The position numbers and the translations under genes are program-made. From contig NZ_CP074406.1 in NCBI RefSeq assembly GCF_018388425.1, forward strand, positions 2,356,001 through 2,420,000: a stretch of DNA of 64,000 nucleotides, in the 5' to 3' direction. Under the pieces are notes generated by a model that worked only from the letters and a program-made list of their open reading frames with translations, had not been told where the DNA came from and did no database searches. This DNA is from Nocardioides faecalis (GTDB lineage Bacteria; Actinomycetota; Actinomycetes; Propionibacteriales; Nocardioidaceae). How positions within the stretch are numbered: position 1 is the stretch's first letter; each line of letters starts with the position of its first letter. This document shows positions 1 through 8,868 of this stretch, piece after piece.

Positions 1-972
1 CCGGGCCTGGGCCGCCGCTGGGCCGAGCACGTCGACAGCTACGGCGAGACGTGGGACCTGCTGCGCCGGCACTACGTCGAGGCCCCCTGGGACCCGCGCG
101 CCAAGGTGAGCACGTCGAAGGAGCTCGACGCACTCCTCGGCTCGCGCGAGACGCTGCACAAGCGGCTGCGCCGGGACTTCCGCGACGAGCGGCTCGCCCT
201 GGTCGCCGGCCACCCGGCAGTGGCCGAGGGCCACGACCTGCGCAACGTGCCGTCCTGGGTGGGTGTGCGCGCCTACCTCGAGCAGACCTTCGGCGGGTGG
301 CAGCTGCCGGGCGGCATGGCCCGGCTGGCCGACCTGCTCACCGCGCGCCTGGCCACGCGCAAGGTGAGCGTGCGCACCTCGACCCCGGTGACCGACCTCG
401 TGGTGCGCGGGGGCCGGGTGGTCGCCGTACGCACCCCGGAGGGAGACGCGGACGCCGACGCCGTCGTGGTGGCCGTCGACCCCCGGCGGATCCCGGTCCT
501 GGCCCCGCACGTCGCGCGCACGATGCCGGCGCTCCCGCCGGTGATCACCCACCTCGGCCTGAGCGGCGACGTACCGGCACTGACCCACGAGGTGGTGCTG
601 CACGCCGAGCCGCTGATCGTGGTGCGCCCCGGCGGCTCCGCACCCGAGGGCGGCACGGCGTGGACGCTGCACGGGCGCGGCAAGCTCGCCGAGGACATCG
701 TCGACGCACTCGCCCGGCACCGCATCGACGTGCGGGAGAACATCGTGACCCGCGTCGACCTCTCGCCCCGGCAGGCCGTGGAGCAGTGGCACGGCTCGCC
801 GATGGGGGTGCTGTGGCAGGGCCGCGGCACGGTACGCCGCCGGCTGGGCCCGCACACGCCGATCGCGGGCGTCTACGTCGCCGGCGCGCACGGCGCGCCC
901 GGCGCGGGGGTGCCGTTCGTGACGCAGTCCGCCGCGCTCGTCGCCCAGCTCATCGGCACCGCGGCCCGCTGA
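1..972 (+). CDS. FAD-dependent phytoene desaturase-like oxidoreductase, C-terminal part (cut by window edge)
   Basis: The reading frame is open from base 1, so the gene starts outside the window and only about 323 residues are visible. The protein resembles the C-terminal two thirds of CrtI/phytoene-dehydrogenase-type flavoproteins: a substrate region, a Rossmann-like stretch around VVVAVDPRRIPVL, and a C-terminal GVYVAGAHGAPGAGVPF motif typical of the FAD-closing end of the family. A GTG at 106 could be mistaken for the start, but the family resemblance continues upstream of it. The nearby polyprenyl synthase at 1970 fits a role in isoprenoid or carotenoid chemistry, but the substrate cannot be read from this fragment. 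The N-terminal dinucleotide-binding motif is not visible. Confidence 0.8.
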   Translation, partial: PGLGRRWAEHVDSYGETWDLLRRHYVEAPWDPRAKVSTSKELDALLGSRETLHKRLRRDFRDERLALVAGHPAVAEGHDLRNVPSWVGVRAYLEQTFGGWQLPGGMARLADLLTARLATRKVSVRTSTPVTDLVVRGGRVVAVRTPEGDADADAVVVAVDPRRIPVLAPHVARTMPALPPVITHLGLSGDVPALTHEVVLHAEPLIVVRPGGSAPEGGTAWTLHGRGKLAEDIVDALARHRIDVRENIVTRVDLSPRQAVEQWHGSPMGVLWQGRGTVRRRLGPHTPIAGVYVAGAHGAPGAGVPFVTQSAALVAQLIGTAAR

Positions 973-1003
973 CCGGTAGCCCGGGCGCATGGGTGTCCGG
1001 AGC

Positions 1004-1894
1004 TCAGACGGCGATCTGCAACGCCTCGAAGATCTCCAGCGTCGCCTTGGAGCGGTTCAGCGTGTAGAAGTGCAGGCCCGGCGCACCACCTGCGAGCAGC
1101 TCGTGGCACAGCTCGGCAGCGATCTTGATGCCCTCGGCGCGCACCGCGACCGGGTCGCCGTCGAAGGCGCTGATCCGGGCGACCACGTCGGCCGGCACGC
1201 TGGTGCCGATCAGCTCGCCCTGTCGGCGGATCGCGTTGAGGTTCAGGATCGGCATGATGCCCGGCAGGATCGGGATGTCGCAGCCGCGCGCCCGGACCCG
1301 CTCCACCAGGCCGAAGTAGTCCTCGGCACGGTAGAACATCTGGGTCACCGCGAACTCGGCGCCCGCCTCGGCCTTCGCGACCAGCACGTCGGCGTCGTCG
1401 TCCAGCGAGGCCGCCGACGGGTGGCCCTCGGGGAAGGCGGCCACGCCCACCCGGAAGTCGCCACGGGAGCGGACCAGGTCGACCAGCTCCACGGCGTAGT
1501 TCAGGCCGCCCTCGGTCGGCGACCACTCGGCGCGGGGTCCCTCCTGCGGGTCGCCGCGCAGCGCCATGACGTGGCGCACCCCCTCGGCGGCGTAGGCATC
1601 GAGGATGCCCTCGAGCTCCGCGCGGGTGTGACCGACGCAGGTCAGGTGCGCCATCGGGACCAGCGTGGTCTCGCGCGCGATGCGCCCGGTGATCGCGACC
1701 GTCTTGTCGCGGGTGGTGCCGCCGGCGCCGTACGTCACGGAGACGAACGAGGGCCGGTACGGCTCGAGCGCGCGGATCGCTCGCCACAGCTGCTCCTCGC
1801 CCGCGTCGTCCTTGGGCGGGAAGAACTCGAACGAGAAGGACCGCTCTCCCCCGCGGAGGATCTCGCCCAGGGAGCGCCCAGAACCGGTAGTCAT
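1004..1894 (-). CDS. metF: methylenetetrahydrofolate reductase
   Basis: The 296-residue protein reduces 5,10-methylene-THF to 5-methyl-THF, the methyl donor for methionine synthesis. It has the family N-terminal FEFFPPK motif (residues 22-28, with the catalytic-type Glu23), TYGAGG at 54-59, HLTC at 83-86 and ALRGDP at 111-116. The open frame extends far upstream, but that extension is antisense to the prenyl synthase. I chose the ATG at 1894 because family homology starts there and a TAGACT -10 lies 7 bases before it. The gene is transcribed divergently from the polyprenyl synthase, the same pairing as Rv2172c/Rv2173 in M. tuberculosis. The cofactor partner is not predictable here. Confidence 0.95.
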   Translation of the reverse strand: MTTGSGRSLGEILRGGERSFSFEFFPPKDDAGEEQLWRAIRALEPYRPSFVSVTYGAGGTTRDKTVAITGRIARETTLVPMAHLTCVGHTRAELEGILDAYAAEGVRHVMALRGDPQEGPRAEWSPTEGGLNYAVELVDLVRSRGDFRVGVAAFPEGHPSAASLDDDADVLVAKAEAGAEFAVTQMFYRAEDYFGLVERVRARGCDIPILPGIMPILNLNAIRRQGELIGTSVPADVVARISAFDGDPVAVRAEGIKIAAELCHELLAGGAPGLHFYTLNRSKATLEIFEALQIAV

Positions 1895-1901
1895 GGCGCG
1901 G

Positions 1902-1907
1902 AGTCTA
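1902..1907 (-). promoter_or_regulatory. -10 element, leaderless metF promoter
   Basis: On the minus strand TAGACT ends 7 bases before the metF ATG, so the predicted transcription start is at or next to the start codon. No Shine-Dalgarno sequence is present between them. Confidence 0.6.
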
Positions 1908-1957
1908 GGCGCGGTCACTGGAACAGGGGGGATCGTCCCGCTCGCCGCGCACCTCAC

Positions 1958-1963
1958 TAGGCT
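1958..1963 (+). promoter_or_regulatory. -10 element, leaderless polyprenyl synthase promoter
   Basis: TAGGCT lies 6 bases before the GTG start of the polyprenyl synthase, which suggests a leaderless mRNA. It forms a divergent pair with the metF promoter about 50 bases away. Confidence 0.6.
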
Positions 1964-1969
1964 CTCAGC

Positions 1970-3055
1970 GTGAGCGACCGCACGTGGGACCCGACCGCCT
2001 TTCGCAGCTCGGTGCAGGACACGTTGGACGACTTCCTCGCCGAGCAGGACGCACGGCTGCGCCCGCTCGGGGACGACGCGGCCAGGTTGATGACCGAGGT
2101 GCGGGCGCTGACCAGCGGGGGCAAGCGGCTGCGCGCCGCCTTCTGCCTGTGGGGCTACGCCGCCCTGGCGGGCCCGCCGAGCGGGGAGGACGCCCGCGCA
2201 GTGAGCCGGGCCGCGGCCGCACTCGAGCTGCTGCACGCCAGCGCCCTGGTGCACGACGACCTGATGGACGCCTCCGACACCCGCCGCGGACGCCCGGCCA
2301 CGCACCGCGGTTTCGCCGCTGAGCACGGCACGGACGGCTGGCGCGGCGACCCCGAGCAGTACGGCGCCGCGGCGGCCATCCTGGCCGGCGACCTCCTGCT
2401 CACGTGGGCCGACGAGCTGCTGCGCCGCTGCGGCTTCGGCTGGGACCGGGTCGGACCGGCGCTCGAGGTGCTCGACCTGTGCCGCTCGGAGGTCATCGCC
2501 GGGCAGTTCCTCGACATCTCCGTGCAGGCCCGGGGCACCGCCGACGTCGCGCAGGCGATGACCGTGCTGCGCTACAAGTCCGCGAAGTACTCCATCGAGC
2601 GACCGCTGCACGTCGGGGCGGCCCTGGCCGGCGCCGACGCCGCGGCGCTGGAGCTGCTCTCCGACTTCGGGCTGCCGCTGGGCGAGGCCTTCCAACTGCG
2701 CGACGACCTGCTCGGCGTCTTCGGCGACCCCGCGGCCACCGGCAAGCCCGCCGGCGACGACCTGGTGGAGGGCAAGCGCACCGTGCTGGTCGCGCTCGCC
2801 CTGGACGCCGCGCCGGCAGCCGAGGCGAAGCGACTGGACGCCGCACTGGGCACCGCCCTCGACGCCTCGGAGGTCGCCGAGCTGCGCGACATCATCGAGC
2901 GCTGCGGGGCCCGCGAACGGGTCGAGACGACGATCGCCGAGCTGGCCGGTACCGCCCGTGCCGCGCTCGAGCGCGGCCGCGAGGCCGGCTGGCACCCCGA
3001 CGCCGTGGTGGCGCTGGACCAGCTGGCCACCGCGGCGACCAGCCGGACCTCCTGA
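1970..3055 (+). CDS. trans-polyprenyl diphosphate synthase (IdsA-like)
   Basis: The 361-residue protein is a class I isoprenyl diphosphate synthase that condenses isopentenyl diphosphate with an allylic primer. The first aspartate-rich motif DDLMD is at 96-100 with no insertion, GGKRLR is at 50-55, and the second motif DDLLGVFGD is at 245-253 followed by GDDLVEGKRT. Residues just before the first motif are small (Ser91, Ala92); this usually allows a product longer than C15, but chain length cannot be fixed by eye. The GTG start is supported by the -10 at 1958. By position it matches Rv2173 (idsA2) and may feed the neighbouring carotenoid-type oxidoreductase or cell-envelope prenyl lipids. Confidence 0.92.
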   Translation: MSDRTWDPTAFRSSVQDTLDDFLAEQDARLRPLGDDAARLMTEVRALTSGGKRLRAAFCLWGYAALAGPPSGEDARAVSRAAAALELLHASALVHDDLMDASDTRRGRPATHRGFAAEHGTDGWRGDPEQYGAAAAILAGDLLLTWADELLRRCGFGWDRVGPALEVLDLCRSEVIAGQFLDISVQARGTADVAQAMTVLRYKSAKYSIERPLHVGAALAGADAAALELLSDFGLPLGEAFQLRDDLLGVFGDPAATGKPAGDDLVEGKRTVLVALALDAAPAAEAKRLDAALGTALDASEVAELRDIIERCGARERVETTIAELAGTARAALERGREAGWHPDAVVALDQLATAATSRTS

Positions 3056-3086
3056 GCGCTTCCGGGAGCCCGGGCGGCGACGGGGC

Positions 3087-3461
3087 CTAGATCGCGCCCA
3101 TCACCTGGGCGCGGCGCTTGACCTCCGAGCCCCGGTTCTCCCGCAGCGCGTCGATCGGGCGGCCGGGCAGGTCCGCGTCGAGGAAGATCCAGGCGATGCA
3201 CTCGCGGTCGTCGAGGCCGTTGTCGTGCAGCTGGGTGAGCAGCCCCGGCAGGCCCTTGACGGGCTCACCGTCGACGAGGAACAACGCCGGGATGCCCTGA
3301 CGCCGCCCCGGAGCGGGCACGGCGGCCGCCAGTCGGTGCTCGCGCACCATCGTGCGCACCTGCGCCGGGGTGACGCCGAGCGACGCGGCGGCTTCGTCCC
3401 AGTCCAGCCAGTCGTCGACGAGGGCGGCGAGGTCGTGATCGGCGAGTCGCGGTTCGGTCAT
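3087..3461 (-). CDS. Rv2175c-like winged-helix DNA-binding protein
   Basis: This 124-residue protein resembles M. tuberculosis Rv2175c, a DNA-binding protein known as a substrate of the kinase PknL. It has an N-terminal helix-turn-helix (DWDEAAASLGVTPAQVRTMV, residues 18-37), a FLVDGEPVKGLPGLLTQL core at 68-85 and a C-terminal basic RRAQVMGAI end. The ATG at 3461 follows a GGAGG at 3470-3474 (minus strand) with good spacing; longer in-frame starts are Arg-rich shadow sequence. The gene lies next to and divergent from the pknL homologue, as in M. tuberculosis. The N-terminal tail is short and carries only Thr2, so the threonine that PknL phosphorylates in the mycobacterial protein (Thr9, from memory) has no obvious equivalent. 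Confidence 0.85.
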   Translation of the reverse strand: MTEPRLADHDLAALVDDWLDWDEAAASLGVTPAQVRTMVREHRLAAAVPAPGRRQGIPALFLVDGEPVKGLPGLLTQLHDNGLDDRECIAWIFLDADLPGRPIDALRENRGSEVKRRAQVMGAI

Positions 3462-3545
3462 GGGTCCATCCTCCACCACCGGCACGGCGCACGCCGAGCC
3501 GCCGGCGCCTCGGCGTGGCCTGCACCGCCCTCGCGCGCCGCGCCG

Positions 3546-3551
3546 TACGAT
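3546..3551 (+). promoter_or_regulatory. -10 element upstream of pknL
   Basis: TACGAT lies about 55 bases before the pknL start. This implies a leader of roughly 50 bases ending in AGGAGG at 3595-3600, unlike the leaderless genes nearby. Confidence 0.45.
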
Positions 3552-3606
3552 GGCCCCCCGGTCACTTCCCCGGCCGGTCCAGCAGAACATGCACAGGAGG
3601 GTCGCT

Positions 3607-5775
3607 GTGCACGACGACCGACGCGCCCGCGGCGACCTCGCCGCGTCCGCCGGCGACCCCGCGCGGATCTCGGACCACCAGAGCGGCAGGCTGCTCGACG
3701 GCCGCTACCGGATCGGCTCCCGGATCGCCCGCGGCGGCATGGCCAGCGTCTACGAGGCCACGGACACCCGGCTGGACCGCACGGTCGCGGTCAAGATCAT
3801 GCACACCGGCCTGGGCGACGCCTCCGCCGACGCCGAGGAGTCCTTCGCGCGCCGCTTCGTGCGCGAGGCGCGGGCCGCGGCCCGGCTCTCCCACCCCAAC
3901 GTGGTGGCCGTCTACGACCAGGGCCGCGACGACACCGGGGACGGCACGATCTACCTGGTCATGGAGTACGTGCCCGGGCACACTCTGCGCGACACCATCA
4001 CCAAGGAAGCGCCGATGTCGCCGGAGCGTGCGTTGGCGATCCTGGAGCCGGTGCTCTCGGCGCTGGCCTCGGCGCACCGCGCCGGGCTGGTGCACCGCGA
4101 CGTGAAGCCGGAGAACGTGCTGATCGCCGACGACGGCCGGATCAAGGTCGCCGACTTCGGCCTGGCCAAGGCGATCAGCGCCGACACCCAGCACACCACG
4201 ACGAACGGCGTGCTGATCGGCACCGTCTCCTACCTCGCGCCCGAGCTCGTCATCGAGCAGAAGGCCGACGCCCGCGCCGACGTCTACGCCGCCGGCGTCA
4301 TCCTCTTCGAGCTGCTCACCGGCACCAAGCCCCACACCGGGGAGAGCCCGATCGCGGTGGCCTACCGCCACGTGCACCACGACGTGCCGGCGCCCTCGAG
4401 CGTGGTGCCCGGCATCCCGGCGTACGTCGACGCGCTCGTCGCACGCGCGACCACCCGCGACCCCAGCCTGCGACCGGCCGACGCAGGCGTCCTGCTGCAC
4501 CACGTGCGCCGGGTGGCCCACGCGCTGCACGGCGGCGTCCGCGAGGACGACGAGCTGGTCGCCGACCTGATGCCGCAGGCACGCCGTGGCGCCGAGGAGG
4601 GCGGTGCGGGCCTGAGCGACACCAAGCCCGAGCCGGTCAGCTCGCTGTGGGACGGCGTGCCGGACTGGGTCCGCTCCGAGCAGCCCTCCGATCGGGAGGC
4701 GACGTCGGTGCTGCAGGGCCCGACCGCGCCGCGGCTGGCCGCGGGCACCACGGTGGAGCCGGCGACCGGCACCCGCACCGCAGGGACCCGCACCGCTGCC
4801 GCGAGCGGCCCCGCCGACGACACGAACCACCCGGGCCACCGGGGTGACGACTCCACGCACAGCGGAGCCCAGCGCCCGCGCCGGCGGCGACGCCTGGTGC
4901 TGCTCGTGGTGCTCGCCGTGCTGCTCGCCAGCCTCGGCTCGGCCGGCTACTGGTTCGGCTGGGGCCGCTACACCGACACCCCCAGCGTGGTGGGGCTCGA
5001 GCAGGCCGCCGCCGTGGCGAAGCTGGAGAAGGCCGGTCTGCAGGCGCAGGTCGCCGAGGAGGTCTACTCCGAGAGCACCGCCAAGGGAGTGGTGATCGGC
5101 ACCGACCCCCGCCCCGGCGCCCGGATACTGCCTGAGGACAGCGTCGCGCTGACCGTCTCGCTGGGCCCCGAGCGCTACGACCTGCCCGAACTGGCCGGCC
5201 TCACCCTGGAGGAGGCGGAGTCCGCGCTGGGCGAGGTGAAGATGCTCGTGGGCCGGGTCACCGAGCAGTACTCCGAGACGGTCCCGAAGGGACAGGTGGT
5301 CTCGAGCAAGCCGTCGTACGGCACCGAGGCCGCCCTCGACCTGCCGGTGAACACCGCCGTCAGCCTCGTGGTGAGCAAGGGCCGCAAGCCGATCCCGGTC
5401 CGCGACTGGACCGGCCGCGACGCCGACGAGCTGGCCAAGAACCTCACCGGGCGTGGTCTGAAGGTCAAGACCGAGGATGAGTTCAGCGAGGACGTGGCCA
5501 AGGGCGAGGTGATCCGCCAGCAGCCGCGCAGCGGCAACGTCTACAAGGGCGACACCGTCACGCTGGTGGTCTCCAAGGGCCCGCCGCTGGTCACCGTCCC
5601 CGGCGTCCGGCTGTCCTCGACCGAGGACGCGGTGGAGAAGCTGGAGGCGCTGGGCCTGGTGGTCAAGAAGCGGCGCGCCTCGATCTACATCAACGGCGAG
5701 GTGGCCTGGGCCACCGACCCCGCCGGCGGCACCCGGGTGCGCAAGGGCAGCACGATCGTGCTCTATATCGTCTGA
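3607..5775 (+). CDS. pknL: PknL-type Ser/Thr protein kinase with four PASTA repeats
   Basis: The 722-residue transmembrane kinase has a complete Hanks-type domain: glycine loop ARGGMASVY (41-49), Lys63 in AVK, HRDVKPEN (163-170, Asp165), DFG (183-185) and APE (211-213). A linker rich in acidic and small residues leads to a basic patch, a transmembrane helix near 430-450, and four extracellular PASTA-like repeats that would sense muropeptides or lipid II. The GTG at 3607 is preferred because AGGAGG sits 6 bases upstream; an in-frame ATG at 3589 precedes that site. It is paired with the divergent Rv2175c-like gene. From memory, mycobacterial PknL lacks PASTA repeats, so this architecture is fuller. 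Confidence 0.93.
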   Translation: MHDDRRARGDLAASAGDPARISDHQSGRLLDGRYRIGSRIARGGMASVYEATDTRLDRTVAVKIMHTGLGDASADAEESFARRFVREARAAARLSHPNVVAVYDQGRDDTGDGTIYLVMEYVPGHTLRDTITKEAPMSPERALAILEPVLSALASAHRAGLVHRDVKPENVLIADDGRIKVADFGLAKAISADTQHTTTNGVLIGTVSYLAPELVIEQKADARADVYAAGVILFELLTGTKPHTGESPIAVAYRHVHHDVPAPSSVVPGIPAYVDALVARATTRDPSLRPADAGVLLHHVRRVAHALHGGVREDDELVADLMPQARRGAEEGGAGLSDTKPEPVSSLWDGVPDWVRSEQPSDREATSVLQGPTAPRLAAGTTVEPATGTRTAGTRTAAASGPADDTNHPGHRGDDSTHSGAQRPRRRRRLVLLVVLAVLLASLGSAGYWFGWGRYTDTPSVVGLEQAAAVAKLEKAGLQAQVAEEVYSESTAKGVVIGTDPRPGARILPEDSVALTVSLGPERYDLPELAGLTLEEAESALGEVKMLVGRVTEQYSETVPKGQVVSSKPSYGTEAALDLPVNTAVSLVVSKGRKPIPVRDWTGRDADELAKNLTGRGLKVKTEDEFSEDVAKGEVIRQQPRSGNVYKGDTVTLVVSKGPPLVTVPGVRLSSTEDAVEKLEALGLVVKKRRASIYINGEVAWATDPAGGTRVRKGSTIVLYIV

Positions 5776-5777
5776 GG

Positions 5778-6749
5778 GTGACCCTGCAGGACGCCGTACC
5801 CGGCCTCGCGCCCGCTCCCCTCGCCGACGCCACGACGACGCCCCGCCCGCCGGACGTCTCCCGTCCCGTCGGCACCCACGTCCAGGTCGGCAAGAACCTC
5901 GTGGACGGGGCGTTGCGCACGGCCGTCGACCTCGGGTGCGAGGCCATCCAGGTCTTCTGCGGCAACCCGCGCGGCTGGGCGCTCAGCGAGGGCGACCCCG
6001 ACGTCGACCGGCGGTTCCGCGACCGCGCCGGCGAGCTCGGCCTGCGGGTCTTCATCCACACCCCGTACCTGGTCAACCCCGGCTCCCCCACCCCGGCGAC
6101 GTACGAGCGCTCCCTGGCGCTGATCGCGCACAACCTGCGCCGCGCCGTGGAGATCGGCGCCGAGGGCGTCGTGGTGCACACCGGCTCCTACGTCGAGCCC
6201 GCCGGCGACGACCCCGACGCGGCGCAGGAGCGGCACCGCGACGCGCTGCGCCGCCTCCGGGAGGGGCTGCTGCCGATCCTGGACGACGTCGCCACCGACG
6301 ACGCCCCCTGGCTGCTGCTGGAGCCGACCGCCGGCCAGGGCCGGTCGCTGTGCGCCAAGGTCGAGGACCTCGCCGCCTACCTCGGTGCGCTGGACATGCA
6401 CCCCAAGGCGGGGGTGTGCCTGGACACCTGCCACGTGTTCGCCGCCGGCGAACCGCTCGACGAGCCGGGCGGCACGACCGACACCGTGGACCGGCTGGTG
6501 CAGGTCGGCGGAGAGGGCCGGCTCCGACTGATCCACGCCAACGACTCCAAGGACGTCCGGGGCGCCTTCAAGGACCGTCACGAGAAGATCGGTCAGGGCC
6601 ACATCGGCACCGCTGCGTTCGCCGAGCTCTTCGCGCACCCCGCCACCGCGGGGGTGCCGTTCATCCTGGAGACGCCGGGCTCGCGCGGAGCCGACGACCC
6701 CGACATCGCGCTGCTCAAGCAGCTGCGCGACGCCTCCGCCGGTGGCTGA
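5778..6749 (+). CDS. nfo: endonuclease IV-like apurinic/apyrimidinic endonuclease
   Basis: The 323-residue protein resembles the AP-endonuclease family 2 TIM barrel (Nfo), which incises DNA at abasic sites using metal ions. Visible landmarks are VGTHVQVGKNLVDGAL near the N-terminus, GAEGVVVHTGSY, LLLEPTAGQG, a GVCLDTCHVFAAG metal-ligand segment near 212-225, HANDSKDVRG near 252 with the following DRHEKIGQGHIG, and FILETPG near the end. All strands carrying metal-binding residues appear present. The GTG start lies two bases after the pknL stop, so it is probably cotranscribed with the kinase. The first 30 residues are proline/alanine-rich and may not belong to the fold. Confidence 0.88.
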   Translation: MTLQDAVPGLAPAPLADATTTPRPPDVSRPVGTHVQVGKNLVDGALRTAVDLGCEAIQVFCGNPRGWALSEGDPDVDRRFRDRAGELGLRVFIHTPYLVNPGSPTPATYERSLALIAHNLRRAVEIGAEGVVVHTGSYVEPAGDDPDAAQERHRDALRRLREGLLPILDDVATDDAPWLLLEPTAGQGRSLCAKVEDLAAYLGALDMHPKAGVCLDTCHVFAAGEPLDEPGGTTDTVDRLVQVGGEGRLRLIHANDSKDVRGAFKDRHEKIGQGHIGTAAFAELFAHPATAGVPFILETPGSRGADDPDIALLKQLRDASAGG

Positions 6750-7698
6750 GGCCGACCCCGCACGGAGCCCCGGCGCCGCCGTCCCGGCGCCCGGGCCGGG
6801 CACCACCCGTCGTACCGCCCTGCTGGCAGCGCTCGCCCTGCTGGCGCTGACCGCGTGCTGGGGCTCCACGTTCTTCCTCATCAAGGACCTGCTGGAGCGG
6901 GTGCCCACGGTGGACTTCCTCGCCGTGCGCTTCCTCGTCGCCGGAGCCGCGATGCTGCTCGTCGCACCACGGGCCATCGCCCGCCTCTCACCCGAGACCC
7001 GGCGCCGCGCCCTGGCCCTGGGCGGGCTGTACGGCGCCGCGCAGGTGCTGCAGACGGCAGGGCTGGCGCACACCCCGGCCAGCGTGTCCGGCTTCATCAC
7101 CGGCCTGTACGTCGTCGCCACCCCCGTCCTGGCCGCGCTGCTGCTGCGCAGCCGGGTCACCCGCGGCACGTGGGCCGCGGTGGCGCTGGCCACCGTGGGG
7201 CTCGCGGTGCTCAGCCTCGACGGGCTCTCCGTGGGCTACGGCGAGGCACTCACCCTGGTCGCCGCCCTGCTCTACGCCGCGCACATCGTGGGCCTCGGCG
7301 CCTGGTCGCGTCCCGCCGACGCCCTGGGCATGTCGGTGCTGCAGGTGCTGGTGATCGCCGGGATCTGCCTGGTGGCGGCCCTGGGCACCGGGAAGCCGGG
7401 CGTCGTGCTGCCCTCCGGCGGCGCGGACTGGGCCTCGGTGCTCTACATGGCGATCGCGGCCGGAGCGCTCGCCATGCTGGCGCAGACCTGGGCCCAGGCC
7501 CACCTGCCGCCGACGCGCAGCGCGATCATCATGAGCATGGAGCCGGTCTTCGCCGCGTTCTTCGCGGTCCTGCTCGGCGGGGAGTCGCTCACCTCGCGGA
7601 TGCTGCTCGGTGGCGCCCTGGTGCTGGTCGCGATGCTCGTCGTGGAGGCGCTGCCCCGCCGGCACGTCGAGGGCGAGGTGCCCCACATCGCCGTGTGA
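6742..7698 (+). CDS. EamA/DMT-family transporter
   Basis: The 318-residue protein has about ten predicted hydrophobic helices in two homologous halves, as in the drug/metabolite transporter (EamA/RhaT) superfamily. ACWGSTFFLIKDLLERV after the first helix is typical, as is the second-half MEPVFAAFFAVLLGGE. These transporters commonly export metabolites or amino acids; the substrate here cannot be predicted. Its GTG start overlaps the end of the endonuclease gene by 8 bases, so it is the last gene of the pknL-nfo transcript. The C-terminal tail is hydrophilic and short. Confidence 0.9.
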   Translation: MAEADPARSPGAAVPAPGPGTTRRTALLAALALLALTACWGSTFFLIKDLLERVPTVDFLAVRFLVAGAAMLLVAPRAIARLSPETRRRALALGGLYGAAQVLQTAGLAHTPASVSGFITGLYVVATPVLAALLLRSRVTRGTWAAVALATVGLAVLSLDGLSVGYGEALTLVAALLYAAHIVGLGAWSRPADALGMSVLQVLVIAGICLVAALGTGKPGVVLPSGGADWASVLYMAIAAGALAMLAQTWAQAHLPPTRSAIIMSMEPVFAAFFAVLLGGESLTSRMLLGGALVLVAMLVVEALPRRHVEGEVPHIAV

Positions 7699-7779
7699 GG
7701 ACGGGCGCTCCCGGCGACACAGACCACATTGGTGCCGAGGAGCGTCGTACGACGCCCGGCGCCCGCCGACACGGTCGGG

Positions 7780-7785
7780 TAGCCT
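7780..7785 (+). promoter_or_regulatory. -10 element, probably leaderless
   Basis: TAGCCT ends 9 bases before the ATG of the zinc-ribbon gene, and no Shine-Dalgarno sequence lies in between. Confidence 0.5.
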
Positions 7786-7794
7786 GACCGCGCC

Positions 7795-8823
7795 ATGACC
7801 GAGCCGACCCTCTGCCCCGCTTGCGCGCACCCGCTCGGGGTGGGCCGGTTCTGCACGAGCTGCGGCACCCCGGCACTCGGCCGGCCCCCGCAGGCCCCGC
7901 CCGCCCCGCCGGCCGGCCCGCCCCCGGCCCCGCCGACTGGTCCGCCGACTGGCCCGCAGACGGTCCCGGTGCCGCCGGCATGGACTCCACCGCCTCCCCC
8001 GCCGCCGGCGCCGTCCGGACCGGTGGCGCCGCTGCCCGCGACGGGCGTGCCTCAGCCGGCGCGCTACCCCCTGTTCGCCGACCCTGATCCGGTGCCGTTC
8101 GTGCCCGGCCCGCCGACCCCACCCGGAGGCCGCGCCGCGCCGCGGGGTCCGTGGTGGCCCTGGGCGCTCGGTGTCGCCGCGGTCGTGCTGACGGCGGGCC
8201 TGGGCGCCGTGCTCCTCCTCGGCGGCTCCGAGGGAGACGAGGACGTCCCGGCGGCACAGAGCCCCGTGGCGAGCGACTCCCCGACGACCGACCAGGACGG
8301 CAGCCCGGACGCCACCGGCACCGACGGCCCCGTCGAGCAGCCCGACGAGGTCGAGGACCTGGCCGCCGAGACGTCCGTGCAGGTCCCCGCAGTGGCGCCC
8401 GCGAGCCGGGACCGGGACAACAAGCCCGTCGACTTCGAGGCGGCGAACCTGATCGACGACGACCCGCGCACCGCCTGGCGGATGCCGGGCGACGGCACCG
8501 GGCAGATCCTGACCTTCGACCTCGGCGACGAGGTGGTGCTCACCGAGGTCGGCCTCGTCAACGGCTACGCCAAGATCGACGGCGAGGACGACTGGTACCG
8601 CGGGAACCGTCGGATCACCGCGGTGCAGTGGGAGTTCGACGACGGCACCCGGATCACCCAGCAGCTCAGCCCGCTGCCGAACATGCAGACCCACAGCATC
8701 GGCCCGGTGCGCACCCGCACCGTGCGGCTGCACCTCCTCGAGGTCTCCGCCCCGGGACGCGGCGACAACGGCCGCGACTTCACCGCGATCAGCGAGGTCC
8801 GTCTGACCGGCGCCCGCGGCTGA
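7795..8823 (+). CDS. zinc-ribbon, proline-rich, single-pass membrane protein with discoidin-like C-terminal domain
   Basis: The 342-residue protein begins with a zinc ribbon (Cys7, Cys10, Cys20, Cys23), followed by a very proline-rich cytoplasmic segment (about 30-110), one transmembrane helix (about 121-142), an acidic Ser/Thr-rich linker and a C-terminal extracytoplasmic domain from about 208. That last domain (ANLIDDDPRTAW, FDLGDEVVLTEVGL, RVTG-type strand end) resembles the NADase-type or F5/8-type discoidin beta-sandwich, which often binds glycans. The architecture recurs in actinobacteria with no assigned function; a surface carbohydrate-binding role is an inference. It has its own promoter and stands alone before a convergent gene. 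Confidence 0.8.
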   Translation: MTEPTLCPACAHPLGVGRFCTSCGTPALGRPPQAPPAPPAGPPPAPPTGPPTGPQTVPVPPAWTPPPPPPPAPSGPVAPLPATGVPQPARYPLFADPDPVPFVPGPPTPPGGRAAPRGPWWPWALGVAAVVLTAGLGAVLLLGGSEGDEDVPAAQSPVASDSPTTDQDGSPDATGTDGPVEQPDEVEDLAAETSVQVPAVAPASRDRDNKPVDFEAANLIDDDPRTAWRMPGDGTGQILTFDLGDEVVLTEVGLVNGYAKIDGEDDWYRGNRRITAVQWEFDDGTRITQQLSPLPNMQTHSIGPVRTRTVRLHLLEVSAPGRGDNGRDFTAISEVRLTGARG

Positions 8824-8833
8824 GACCCGGTCG

Positions 8834-8868
8834 GGCGCTCAGGTCAGGCGCTCAGGTCAGGCACTCAG
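8834..8868. repeat. 13-bp tandem repeat, about 2.7 copies
   Basis: The unit GGCGCTCAGGTCA is repeated twice and then partially (with GC to GCAC drift) in the gap between two convergent genes. It runs into the last codons of the threonine aldolase. It looks like simple slippage. Confidence 0.7.

Noticed and set aside
1004..2995. A 663-residue version of MetF with a long N-terminus
   Set aside because: The extra region is antisense to the prenyl synthase and has shadow composition; family homology and the promoter agree on 1894.
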